DNA of 64,000 bases from GCA-016699835 sp964543905 (GTDB taxonomy: Bacteria > Planctomycetota > Phycisphaerae > Phycisphaerales > UBA1924), in the NCBI GenBank assembly GCA_964543905.1, contig CAZIZO010000002.1, forward strand, positions 395,972 through 459,971, given 5' to 3'. A program made the translations under genes and the position numbers. Positions 46,123 to 54,348 of this stretch are shown here, in pieces (the stretch's first letter is position 1; each line of letters opens with the position of its first letter). The notes under the pieces are model-generated. The model was given only the letters and a program-made list of their open reading frames with translations, did not search any database and had not been told where the DNA came from.

Positions 46123-46998
46123 GTGCACACGACGCCCCTCTCCATCATCATCCTGCATTACAACCGCAAGGCGGCCCTGCGCCGAACGCTCATCGAACTC
46201 GCCTCGCAGGGCCTTCTTGATGCCGCGCAGATCATCGTCGTTGACAATGCCTCATCCGATGACGCGGTGGGCATGGTTCGAGAACTGTTCCCGGAGGTCC
46301 AGGTGGTGGCTCTTGCCGAGAACGTCGGCGTCGCGGGCTTTAACCGAGGCGTCGAGTTGGCGACGCGTGATCGCCTGCTCATCCTCGACGACGACTCGTG
46401 GCCCGACGAACACTCGCTCGAACAGGCGATGCGTCTCCTTGACGAGCGACCCGCCGTCGCCGCCGTGGCGCTTCTTCCGGTGCACCCCCAGTCCCGTGCC
46501 CCCGAGTGGCCCCAACTGGGCTCGCCCCAGGACGACTGGCCCGTGATGGGGTGCGCCAACCTCGTTCGGACCAAGGCGTGGCGAGAGGTCGGCGGGTATG
46601 AAGAGCAGTTTTTCCTCTATCGCAACGACACCGATCTCGCGATGAAGATCCTGGCGAAGGGCGGCCGGATCGCGGCGGACCCGGCGTGGTTCGCCTGGCA
46701 CGACAGCCCGGCCGCCGCACGCAAGAGCGAGCGTTGGCTCCACCTTGCCACACGAAACTGGGTCTGGCTTGCCCGTCGCCACGGGCGCGGGCTGGCGAAG
46801 CCGCTGGGGATCCTCGCCGCCGTCGCGTGGGCCTTCGTGCTGGCGGGGCTCTCGCGCGTGCGACTCGCCGCCGTCCTCCGCGGCGCGCGCGAGGGCGTCC
46901 TTTCTCACCGCCCGCCCCTTCCCCCGGGCCTTCATGCCACGGGCGATCCATTTGCGCGACTCCTCCGCTTGCAGTTTCTCTCCATCGCTCGGCGGTAG
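46123..46998 (+). CDS. GT2-family glycosyltransferase
   Basis: 291 residues from a GTG at 46123 (GAGGAG upstream); no ATG is available at a suitable place. GT-A fold: PLSIIILHYNRKAALRRTLI, IIVVDNASSDD, LAENVGVAGFNRGVELATRD, LLILDDDSWPDE (DxD), MGCANLVRTKAW and YRNDTDLAMKILAKG. A hydrophobic segment near the C-terminus (LGILAAVAWAFVLAGL) suggests membrane attachment. Rhamnosyl- or GlcNAc-transferase activity is possible, but the donor is not predictable. It starts 56 bases after the previous GT2. Confidence 0.87.
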   Translation: MHTTPLSIIILHYNRKAALRRTLIELASQGLLDAAQIIVVDNASSDDAVGMVRELFPEVQVVALAENVGVAGFNRGVELATRDRLLILDDDSWPDEHSLEQAMRLLDERPAVAAVALLPVHPQSRAPEWPQLGSPQDDWPVMGCANLVRTKAWREVGGYEEQFFLYRNDTDLAMKILAKGGRIAADPAWFAWHDSPAAARKSERWLHLATRNWVWLARRHGRGLAKPLGILAAVAWAFVLAGLSRVRLAAVLRGAREGVLSHRPPLPPGLHATGDPFARLLRLQFLSIARR

Positions 46999-47039
46999 CC
47001 CCCTCATGCGTCTGTTGGCCATGCTCATACCATTGCCGC

Positions 47040-48491
47040 ATGAGCGATGTCGTCAATCACGAAGAGCGGTATCAGCGTCTCCGCGCCCGGCTCGAACGGG
47101 TGGGACAATCGCACCTGCTTCATTTTTATACCACGCTTGATCCCTCCTCGCAGAAGGCGCTCCTGGATCGTCTTGCCGCGATCGATCTGGAGGCTCTTCC
47201 CGCCCTGGTCGATGCCTACGTGAAGCACAAGCCCGGATTTGTGCTTCCCACCGACGTGGCGCCGGCCCCGTTCTATCCCAACGATCCGTCCGCGCCCCGG
47301 CGTCCCTGGAATCGCGAGACGGCGCGACTGGCGGGCGAATCGCTGATCCGTGCCGGGAAGGTCGCGGCCTTCGTCGTCGCCGGCGGGCAGGGTTCTCGCC
47401 TCGGATTCGAGGGGCCCAAGGGGTGCTTCCCGGCTGGGGCGGTCACGGGCAAGAGCCTCTTCGCATTCTTTGCCGACAACCTGCTCGCGGCTCGTGATCG
47501 CTTCCACGTCCGCGTGCCGTGGTACATCATGACGAGCCCGCAGAACGACGCGGCGACCCGCGCGTTTTTCAAGGACCATCATTACTTCGGCCTTGACCCG
47601 CGCGACGTGATGTTCTTTCCGCAGGGCGTGCTCCCCTCGCTCGAGATTACGACGGGCAAGGTGCTGATGGCCTCGCGCAGCGAGCCCGCGACCAACCCGG
47701 ACGGACACGGCGGGTCCATCAAGGCGTTGCACGTCTCCGGCGCGCTCGACGACATGATGAAGCGCGGCATCGAGCAGATCAGTTACTTCCAGGTCGACAA
47801 CCCGTGCGTGCGGATCCTCGACCCGGTGTTCCTGGGCCTCCATGTCGCCGCTCCGGATTCGTCGGCCGAAATGTCGAGCAAGATGCTGAGCAAGGCGTAC
47901 CCCGAGGAGAAGTTGGGCGTCTTCTGCCAGAGCAAGGGTCGCGTCGAGGTGATCGAGTACTCGGATTTGCCGATGGAGTTGCAGCGTGAGCGACTGCCCG
48001 ACGGCTCGCTGCGCTTCGTGGCGGGTTCGATCGCGATCCACATCATGAGCGTGAAGTTTGTCGAGCGCCTGGCGACCGATCCGAACTTTTCGTTGCCGTA
48101 CCACCGTGCGGAGAAGAAGATCCCCTGCATCGACCCGCAAACAGGCGAGGCCATCAATCCGACGGGCAACAACGGCGTCAAACTCGAGCGCTTCGTGTTC
48201 GACGCGCTTCCGATGTGCCAGAAGTCCATCGTGTACGAGACGGATCGCATCGAGGAGTTTGCTCCCATCAAGAATGCCACGGGCGTTGATAGTGTCGAGA
48301 GCAGCAAGGAGATCCAGACGCAGCGTGCCGCACGGTGGCTTGAGAAGGCGGGGGTCAAGGTGGCGCGGACGCCGGACGGCAAGCCCGATTGCGTGATCGA
48401 ACTGAGTCCCCGCACGGCGATGTGCGCCGAGGATCTGAAGGGGCGCGATCTGCCGCAGGCGGTGAAGAGCGGGGAACAGATTTCGCTGTAG
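47040..48491 (+). CDS. UDPGP-family nucleotidyltransferase (UDP-sugar pyrophosphorylase)
   Basis: 483 residues from ATG 47040. UTP-binding signature VVAGGQGSRLGFEGPKGCFP, then SLFAFFADNL, YIMTSPQNDAATRAFF, a middle VDNPCVRILDPVFLGLH and a YSDLP segment: a complete UDPGP type 1 enzyme related to eukaryotic UDP-N-acetylhexosamine pyrophosphorylase (AGX). It makes a UDP-sugar from sugar-1-phosphate and UTP, a donor for glycosyltransferases such as the three just upstream. UDP-GlcNAc/GalNAc and UDP-glucose are both possible. Cytoplasmic. Confidence 0.88.
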   Translation: MSDVVNHEERYQRLRARLERVGQSHLLHFYTTLDPSSQKALLDRLAAIDLEALPALVDAYVKHKPGFVLPTDVAPAPFYPNDPSAPRRPWNRETARLAGESLIRAGKVAAFVVAGGQGSRLGFEGPKGCFPAGAVTGKSLFAFFADNLLAARDRFHVRVPWYIMTSPQNDAATRAFFKDHHYFGLDPRDVMFFPQGVLPSLEITTGKVLMASRSEPATNPDGHGGSIKALHVSGALDDMMKRGIEQISYFQVDNPCVRILDPVFLGLHVAAPDSSAEMSSKMLSKAYPEEKLGVFCQSKGRVEVIEYSDLPMELQRERLPDGSLRFVAGSIAIHIMSVKFVERLATDPNFSLPYHRAEKKIPCIDPQTGEAINPTGNNGVKLERFVFDALPMCQKSIVYETDRIEEFAPIKNATGVDSVESSKEIQTQRAARWLEKAGVKVARTPDGKPDCVIELSPRTAMCAEDLKGRDLPQAVKSGEQISL

Positions 48492-48542
48492 CCGCGGCGG
48501 GGAAGCCTCGCCGCGCCCGCCTTCGGGGTCATAGCCTTCCCC

Positions 48543-49979
48543 ATGCCCACCAAGACCGTCATCATCCACGGCTGGAGCGACTGCTCCGATTCCTTCGCCG
48601 ATCTCAAGAAATACCTTATCAATGAGGGCATAGGCGATGTCGACACGATTTACTACGCCGACTACGAGTCGCGTGAGGACAACGTCACGTTCGATGACGT
48701 GATCGACGGGCTGAACGATCGCTTCATCGAGGAGGGCTTCATCGACGCCGATGGCACGGCGAAGCACGACCTCAACATCATCGTGCATTCCACGGGCGGG
48801 TTGGTCATTCGTCACTGGATTGCGCGGTATTACCTCGGCCCCAAGCCCAGGCTGGACGACTGTCCCGTCAAGCGTGTCGTCATGCTCGCGCCGGCAAACT
48901 TCGGCTCGCCCCTCGCCCATCGCGGCAAGTCGTTCCTTGGTGAGTTGTTCAAGGGTCGATGGAAGATCGGCGATTTTCTCGAAGTTGGTCGCAACCTGCT
49001 GGACGGCCTGGAACTCGGAAGCCCCTACCAGTGGGCACTCGCGCACGCCGATCTGCTGAGCGGGTTCGCCCCGTATGCCGCCGATCGCATCCAACTCACC
49101 ATCCTCGTGGGCATCAAGGACTACACGGGCATGCGTGGCTGGGTGAACAAGCCCGGAACCGACGGCACGGTGGTCATCGCGGGGACGTCGCTCGACTCGC
49201 TGAAACTCAGCCTCGATTGCACCAAGCCCAGCGGTGCGGGCGACACGTACACCCCCTACCAGTGGAGCGAGTTCAAGCCCGTCGACGACTTCGCGTGGGG
49301 CGTGTTGCCCGATCTTGACCACGGCTCGATCGTTTCGGAGGCGCCGACCGGCGTTGTCGGTCCGATCGTGGTTCGGGCGCTTCGTGCCAAGGACGCGGCG
49401 ACATTCCGTGCGCATGCGAAGGACCTGCAGGCACGAACGGTCGCGACCTATGCCGCGACTCCCAAGCCCAAGTTCCAGCAGTTCATCGTGCACGCGATCG
49501 ACGATCAGGACAACTCGATCGGGGATTTCACGCTCGAGTTCTTTATCTGCCGCGCGAGCCGCGTGCAGGGCGGCGTCGTGACGCGAGACGCGCGACTCTC
49601 GGGCGTGGAGCAGGACCTGAGCGACGAGGCGAACCGGATCATCACACGCGAGTTCCATCCGCACTCGACGGACCCGAGTTACCGCCGGTTCCTCATCAAT
49701 CTCGACGATCTGCGGGCGTTGATCGAGAAGGCGAAGGGCCCCGCGTCGCGGGGGGGCTTGGGTGAGGCGGCGGCGCTCTCCATGCGGGTCTACGTGCCAC
49801 GGGTGGATCAGGGCATCGAGTACGCCGTGGAGCGGCTTCAGAATATCGTGCTGGTGTCGACCGATGAGCGACGAGTCGGGCCGTCGTTCCTCTTTGAGAA
49901 CACCACCACGCTGCTGGAACTTCGCGTCGATCGACGCAACACGTACGTGACGCTCGCCACCCGTCCGAGCAAGCACTAG
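48543..49979 (+). CDS. alpha/beta hydrolase, lipase-like
   Basis: 478 residues. The first ~270 are an alpha/beta hydrolase: oxyanion region TVIIHGWSDCSDSF, nucleophile in LNIIVHSTGGLVIRHWI, and a His in LPDLDHGSIVSE. The nucleophile elbow HSTGG and the RVVMLAPANFGSPLA strand resemble esterases of the PGAP1/lipase class. Residues ~300-478 form a separate beta-rich domain (KFQQFIVHAIDDQDNSIGDF, EYAVERLQNIVLVS) with no clear homology. No signal peptide. It follows the UDPGP gene by 51 bases but appears unrelated in function. Substrate unknown. Confidence 0.8.
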   Translation: MPTKTVIIHGWSDCSDSFADLKKYLINEGIGDVDTIYYADYESREDNVTFDDVIDGLNDRFIEEGFIDADGTAKHDLNIIVHSTGGLVIRHWIARYYLGPKPRLDDCPVKRVVMLAPANFGSPLAHRGKSFLGELFKGRWKIGDFLEVGRNLLDGLELGSPYQWALAHADLLSGFAPYAADRIQLTILVGIKDYTGMRGWVNKPGTDGTVVIAGTSLDSLKLSLDCTKPSGAGDTYTPYQWSEFKPVDDFAWGVLPDLDHGSIVSEAPTGVVGPIVVRALRAKDAATFRAHAKDLQARTVATYAATPKPKFQQFIVHAIDDQDNSIGDFTLEFFICRASRVQGGVVTRDARLSGVEQDLSDEANRIITREFHPHSTDPSYRRFLINLDDLRALIEKAKGPASRGGLGEAAALSMRVYVPRVDQGIEYAVERLQNIVLVSTDERRVGPSFLFENTTTLLELRVDRRNTYVTLATRPSKH

Positions 49980-50036
49980 CCCCTTGTGCGGGCACGGACT
50001 CCGGGTTCGTGGCACACCGTCCCGCGTCGCACGCCC

Positions 50037-50915
50037 ATGCCTCAACCGCGTTCCGAGTTGCCCAGATTTCTTGCCGAGCGTTCCAAGAACGTCCGCCTTT
50101 CTCGTGCGCGCATTCCCGCGCTCCTCGCCCACCCCGATTGGCCCGGCGTGGCGTCGCCGCGTCCCACACTCGTGTGGCTCCATGGTCGCACGGCGAAGAA
50201 GGAACTCGACCCGGGAAGGTACATGCGGTGCCTCCGAGCGGGGATTGCCACCTGCGCGATCGATCTGCCGCACCACGGCGAGCGGTTCGACGAGGTCGGG
50301 CAGCGCCCGCAGGCCACGCTGCACACGCTCCGCGAGGCGATTCCGGAGATTGATCTGGTCGTCGATGCGCTGGCGGACCCGATCTTCGCCGGGGCGTTTG
50401 ATCTGGACCGGCTTGCCCTCGGCGGGATGTCGATGGGCGGCATGGCGACGCTGCGGCGGCTCTGCGACCCGCATCCCTTCGTCGCCGCCGCCGTCGAGTG
50501 CACAACAGGCTGGCTCTCGGGCCTGTACGTGCCGGAGCGGGCACCCGCGCCGTCGGGTGCTGGCGCGTGCAGCGTCGTGATTCCAAAGTGGGTCAAGGAT
50601 CGCTGGCCCGACGAGCCGCCTTACGAGGTGATCGCGGAGGTGGACCCATCGCAACACCTCGCGGGCTTTCGTCCCATTCCCCTCCTGGCCCTTCACGCCG
50701 AAACCGACGAGATCATTCCGTGGGGGCAGATGCAGACATTCCTGGGCATGCTGCGGGGACACTATCGGGCCATGGGCGCGGACCCCGCGATGATCCAGTT
50801 CCAAACCTGGCGCGACACCGGCGCTCCCAACGAGCACGCGGGCTTTGGGAAGTACGGCAATGAGGCGAAGAACGCGCAAGCGGACTTTCTGACGCGGGTG
50901 TTCTTTGGGGGCTGA
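50037..50915 (+). CDS. alpha/beta hydrolase (prolyl oligopeptidase-like)
   Basis: 292 residues from ATG 50037 (an in-frame GTG at 49986 is less likely). Motifs: TLVWLHGRTAKKEL, CAIDLPHHGERFD, nucleophile in LALGGMSMGGMATLRRL (Gly-Met-Ser-Met-Gly), Asp in LLALHAETDEIIPWG, and His in NEHAGFGKYG. Order and spacing are those of dienelactone hydrolase/esterase enzymes. No signal peptide. 57 bases after the previous hydrolase, same strand; both could be one transcript. Ends 11 bases before the stop of the opposing thiS gene. Substrate not predictable. Confidence 0.87.
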   Translation: MPQPRSELPRFLAERSKNVRLSRARIPALLAHPDWPGVASPRPTLVWLHGRTAKKELDPGRYMRCLRAGIATCAIDLPHHGERFDEVGQRPQATLHTLREAIPEIDLVVDALADPIFAGAFDLDRLALGGMSMGGMATLRRLCDPHPFVAAAVECTTGWLSGLYVPERAPAPSGAGACSVVIPKWVKDRWPDEPPYEVIAEVDPSQHLAGFRPIPLLALHAETDEIIPWGQMQTFLGMLRGHYRAMGADPAMIQFQTWRDTGAPNEHAGFGKYGNEAKNAQADFLTRVFFGG

Positions 50916-50926
50916 AGCCCTCGGGG

Positions 50927-51127
50927 TCATCCCCCGCCCACCAGCGACACGACCTCGATCACATCCCCCGGCCTCAGCACGGTCGTTTCTTGTTCGCCGC
51001 GCCGAACCGCCTTTTTGTTGACTTCGGCCGCACAGAGGGCCTTGCCCAGCCCGAGGTGCTCGATGAGCCCCCGGAGCGTGGTGCCCTCGGGGACGTCCCG
51101 TGTCTCGCCATTGACGAAAACCTGCAT
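50927..51127 (-). CDS. thiS: sulfur carrier protein ThiS
   Basis: 66-residue ubiquitin-like protein: MQVFVNGETRDVPEGTTLRG at the start, VNKKAVRRG in the middle, and DVIEVVSLVGGG at the end. It closes in a Gly-Gly-Gly tail, which is adenylated and thiocarboxylated to donate sulfur for the thiazole ring of thiamine. The tail and length fit ThiS; a MoaD would show a different pattern. No thiG/thiF neighbours are present in the window. ATG 51127 is the natural start; a GTG 22 codons upstream would overlap the divergent gene. Confidence 0.9.
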   Translation of the reverse strand: MQVFVNGETRDVPEGTTLRGLIEHLGLGKALCAAEVNKKAVRRGEQETTVLRPGDVIEVVSLVGGG

Positions 51128-51191
51128 CGGCGAACGATAGGGAAACGAACGTGCCGTCGGCGGCGTATCAGTGGTGCCGCGGTGTGTGATC

Positions 51192-52076
51192 ATGCTCTGC
51201 TCGTTTTCCTATTCTCTCGTGCGAGATCGTCTCTGGGCCTGGGTGGCCACGTGGGTCGTGCTGTGTCTGACGTTCACCGGCTGCGAGGATAAGAGCAAGT
51301 ACAGCCAGGCCACACCCGAGGCCACGATTGCGACCGCACGCCTGATGGTGGAGGAGGGCAAGGCCAAGCGGCTGGGCGACCTGATCTACGCCGAGAACCC
51401 GGACATGCGGGCGTTTCTATCCCGCACGGGCGTCTTCCTGGGCAACTTGCAGAAACTCGGGACCGCCGTTCAGGCCAGGTTTCCCGACGACGTGGCCAAA
51501 CTCAAGGCCGACCTCGAAGACGCCGCGAAAAAAGGCAAGTCGACCTCCCTGTTTGGGCAACTCGCCCAGCAGGCGATGCCTCGTGGGCGACGGCCCAACA
51601 TGGATTCGACGCAGGCCCGCGATGCCTTCGACGACGCCCTCAAGAGCCTCCTCGCAGATCCCTACGCCTTCCTTCGTGAGGGCGAGCAGCGCCTGACCAC
51701 GGAGTATCTCACGGACGATTCCGTCTCCCTGCGCTGGGACCAGAAGCCCATCATGGCCCCCATCGGCATGCGGATGAAACTGGGCGACGATGGCAAGTGG
51801 TACTTTGCCCTGCCCACCAACATCCCCGGCGCGTCCGCCTTCCTGCCCAAGACCAAGGAGGAGTACGAGATCCTGGGCGGCCTCATCGAGGTCTTCGACA
51901 ACATGGTCGTTGACCTGGTCGGCGACGTCGAGAACGGGCGGGTGACGAGCCTCGACAGCCTGGCGCGTTCCGCCGGGGAGAAGGCCTTCCTTCCCGCCGT
52001 GATGGTGATGTTCGCCTATTCGAAAGGCGTGGAGCAGCGGACGAAAGCCACTGCCCCGTCCAAGTCTGGCGGATAA
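51192..52076 (+). CDS. hypothetical membrane-anchored or lipoprotein
   Basis: 294 residues from ATG 51192 (GTG 51171 possible). N-terminal hydrophobic segment LWAWVATWVVLCLTFTGC ends with a Cys in an imperfect lipobox (FTGC), so this may be a lipoprotein. The rest is helical and charged, with ATIATARLMVEEGKAKRLGD, FPDDVAKLKADLEDAAKKGK, DADLARDAF-like repeats and KWYFALPTNIPGASAF. No catalytic motif. Divergent from thiS. I do not recognise a family. Confidence 0.7.
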   Translation: MLCSFSYSLVRDRLWAWVATWVVLCLTFTGCEDKSKYSQATPEATIATARLMVEEGKAKRLGDLIYAENPDMRAFLSRTGVFLGNLQKLGTAVQARFPDDVAKLKADLEDAAKKGKSTSLFGQLAQQAMPRGRRPNMDSTQARDAFDDALKSLLADPYAFLREGEQRLTTEYLTDDSVSLRWDQKPIMAPIGMRMKLGDDGKWYFALPTNIPGASAFLPKTKEEYEILGGLIEVFDNMVVDLVGDVENGRVTSLDSLARSAGEKAFLPAVMVMFAYSKGVEQRTKATAPSKSGG

Positions 52077-52115
52077 GCCCGGGAGATGGTGCCCGGGCAT
52101 CGCGAGGCGGTTCAC

Positions 52116-53336
52116 TCACCCGTTCTTCTTTTCAAACTCCCGCATGAAATCCGCCAGGGCCTTGCACCCTTCCTTTGGGAACGCGTTGTAGGTGCTCGCG
52201 CGGATGCCGCCGGTCGAGCGGTGGCCCTTCATCTGGTCCATGCCGGCGGCCTGGGCTTCCTTGAGGAACTTGTTGTCGAGTTCTTCGCACGCCTTCGCGT
52301 CCTTCCCGGCGGGGGCGCAGCGGAAGGTGAGGTTCATGAGGCTGCGGCTGTCGCCGCGGGCGTGCCCCTTGTAGAACGTGCTGCTGTCCAGCACGTCGTA
52401 GATGAACTTGGCCTTTTCCATGTTGCGCTTGTGCAGAGTTTCGAGCCCGCCCTGCTTCAAGATCCACTTGAACATCAGCCCGCACATGTAGATTGGGAAG
52501 ACGGGGGGGGTATTGTGGCGGCTCTCGTCCTTCGCCTGCACGGCATACTGGAGCATGAGCGGGATGTCCCGTGGCGCACCATGCTTGTCCGTCGGCCTGC
52601 GCGTGAGCAAATCCTCGCGGATGATGACGAGCGTGGTGCCCGCAACGCCGATGTTTTTCTGTGCGCCGGCGTAGATCAGCCCAAACTTGCTGATGTCCAG
52701 CGGGCGGGAGAAGATGTCGCTCGACATGTCGCCAACCAGGGGCACGCCCGCCGGAACGTTCGGCAGCCGCTGCGTCCCGTCCGCATGGCGCCACTGCGTC
52801 CCGTAGATCGTGTTGTTGCTGCACATGTGCACGTACGACGGCTTGGGCGAGTACTTGATCTCGGCATCGGCGGGGCAGAAGGTGTGCTTGGTGCCGCGGC
52901 CGTCCCAGGCTTCGTGAATCGTGCCGAACATCTTCGCGTGCTCGACGCTCTTCTCGGCCCAGTAGCCCGTGGTGAGGTAGTCGGCCGTCTCGTTGGCGCT
53001 GAGCAGGTTCATCGGGATCATGAAGTTCTGGCTCGTTGCGCCGCCCGTCAGGAAGAGCACCTTGTAGTTCGACGGGATGTTCGCGACCTTCCGGCAATCC
53101 GCCTCCGCCTCGGCGAGCACCTTGTCATACACCTTTGCCCGGTGCGAGTGCTCGATGATGCCCACCCCCGATCCCATGATGTTCCAGATGTCTTCCTGCG
53201 CCTGCTTGATGACCTCTTCGGGCAGGCACGATGGGCCCGCGGAGAAGTTGTACAAGCGACCGGGCGAGAGCCCCGGAAGGTTGAACGAGGCGGGCTTGGC
53301 GAAAGACGCGGCGGAGGGGGCGGTGGCGGTGGTCAT
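52116..53336 (-). CDS. serC: phosphoserine aminotransferase
   Basis: Second step of serine biosynthesis: 3-phosphohydroxypyruvate plus glutamate to phosphoserine, PLP-dependent. 406 residues from ATG 53336. Motifs: YNFSAGPSCLPEEVI, VLFLTGGATSQNFMIPMNLL, the PLP Lys in GLIYAGAQKNIGVAG, RDIPLMLQYAVQAKDESRHN, and the closing GHRSTGGIRASTYNAFP. Class V aminotransferase fold, normal length. serA is only 4 kb further along on the same strand, but four secreted-protein genes intervene. It ends the minus-strand group. Confidence 0.95.
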   Translation of the reverse strand: MTTATAPSAASFAKPASFNLPGLSPGRLYNFSAGPSCLPEEVIKQAQEDIWNIMGSGVGIIEHSHRAKVYDKVLAEAEADCRKVANIPSNYKVLFLTGGATSQNFMIPMNLLSANETADYLTTGYWAEKSVEHAKMFGTIHEAWDGRGTKHTFCPADAEIKYSPKPSYVHMCSNNTIYGTQWRHADGTQRLPNVPAGVPLVGDMSSDIFSRPLDISKFGLIYAGAQKNIGVAGTTLVIIREDLLTRRPTDKHGAPRDIPLMLQYAVQAKDESRHNTPPVFPIYMCGLMFKWILKQGGLETLHKRNMEKAKFIYDVLDSSTFYKGHARGDSRSLMNLTFRCAPAGKDAKACEELDNKFLKEAQAAGMDQMKGHRSTGGIRASTYNAFPKEGCKALADFMREFEKKNG

Positions 53337-53421
53337 GCGGAATGGTACGGCGGTGATCGAGCAAGGAGCCATGCGTCCCCGTGCTGGCAACCGCAGGTCG
53401 CGGGGCCGGTACGTCCGGGAC

Positions 53422-53456
53422 GCAAACGAAAACGGAGGGCCCTCGGCGCCCTCCGT
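53422..53456 (-). terminator. rho-independent-like terminator (minus strand)
   Basis: Perfect 9-bp stem ACGGAGGGC / GCCCTCCGT with a 7-base loop. On the minus strand it is followed by TTTCGTTTG. It is 35 bases after the stop of the dockerin gene at 53491 and about 90 bases before the serC start. Confidence 0.72.
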
Positions 53457-53490
53457 CATTCCACTCAAGAGGTTGGGTTCGCCCGCGGGC

Positions 53491-54336
53491 TCAGCATCCG
53501 CTCTCGAAGCGGAACAAGTAGTACAGCAGGTCGTCGATCGTCACGCCCCCGTCGGGTGTGCCGGGCGTAGCAGGCGACGAGAGGTCGGCGGCAAGGACGC
53601 CCTCGGCGTAGATGGAGAGGTAGTACAAGAGGTCGTCGATCGTGACGCCGCCGTCCGGGGTGCCCATGGAGCTGCCGTCGTCAAAGTCGGCCGGGCAGGG
53701 GACGACGAGGATGGTGGCGTTCGAGATGGTGGTGGGGACGAACGCGAGGGTCCCGTCGAAGGGAGCGATGTAAAGGGCGGCGACTCGATCCGGAAACTGC
53801 TGATTTCGAACACGAAATAAGCCCTGAATCTGGCGTTCACCGGGAACACCGTCCAATCGCAGCCGATACAGAAAGAGAACAGTCGGATCTTCTGGATGCG
53901 CGGCTGGAGTTCCGGGAGGACCTTGGAACGGAGATACCCACCGCGGACCAACCCCCGGCGGCTGCACGTCAGCCCAATCATCAATCTTCAGGACGTCGTC
54001 ATGCTGACTGACGCTGTAGCCTCCGGGATTCGCATCGTTCCACGGCACGATTCCCACGTTGAACGAGTCGATCGAGTCTTGCGATACGCGACCGGGAGTA
54101 CGCACCGTCGCATCGAACTGCGTTACGGCAAAGATCACCAAGACCGAATCTCGATTCCACTCCGCCCACAGTCGTACGCGGACCGAGCGTTGAGCCGCGC
54201 TGCACGGCACGAGGCCTGTTCTCCATGTCACGCCGTCATCGAGCGAGACTTCCCACCGCATGGTGATGGTGTGTGACTGCGCGAGTGAATGTGTGGCGAT
54301 CAAGGCACCTGCGATTGCGGCCTTCATTGAAAGCAT
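53491..54336 (-). CDS. small GC-type dockerin secreted protein
   Basis: 281 residues from ATG 54336 (GGAGG upstream; ATG four codons later possible). Signal peptide ALIATHSLAQS. The body (~25-205) is beta-rich, MRWEVSLDDGVTWRTGLVPC, then VRVRLWAEWNRDSVLVIFAV and FNVGIVPWNDANPGGYSV; I recognise no family. The dockerin module begins CPADFDDGSSMGTPDGG and ends FRFESGC; its second repeat is unusual (DLSSPATPGTPDGG, lacking the second acidic pair). The upstream S8 protease stop is 12 bases away, so both are likely co-transcribed. Confidence 0.82.
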   Translation of the reverse strand: MLSMKAAIAGALIATHSLAQSHTITMRWEVSLDDGVTWRTGLVPCSAAQRSVRVRLWAEWNRDSVLVIFAVTQFDATVRTPGRVSQDSIDSFNVGIVPWNDANPGGYSVSQHDDVLKIDDWADVQPPGVGPRWVSPFQGPPGTPAAHPEDPTVLFLYRLRLDGVPGERQIQGLFRVRNQQFPDRVAALYIAPFDGTLAFVPTTISNATILVVPCPADFDDGSSMGTPDGGVTIDDLLYYLSIYAEGVLAADLSSPATPGTPDGGVTIDDLLYYLFRFESGC

Positions 54337-54348
54337 GTCAAACCTCCG

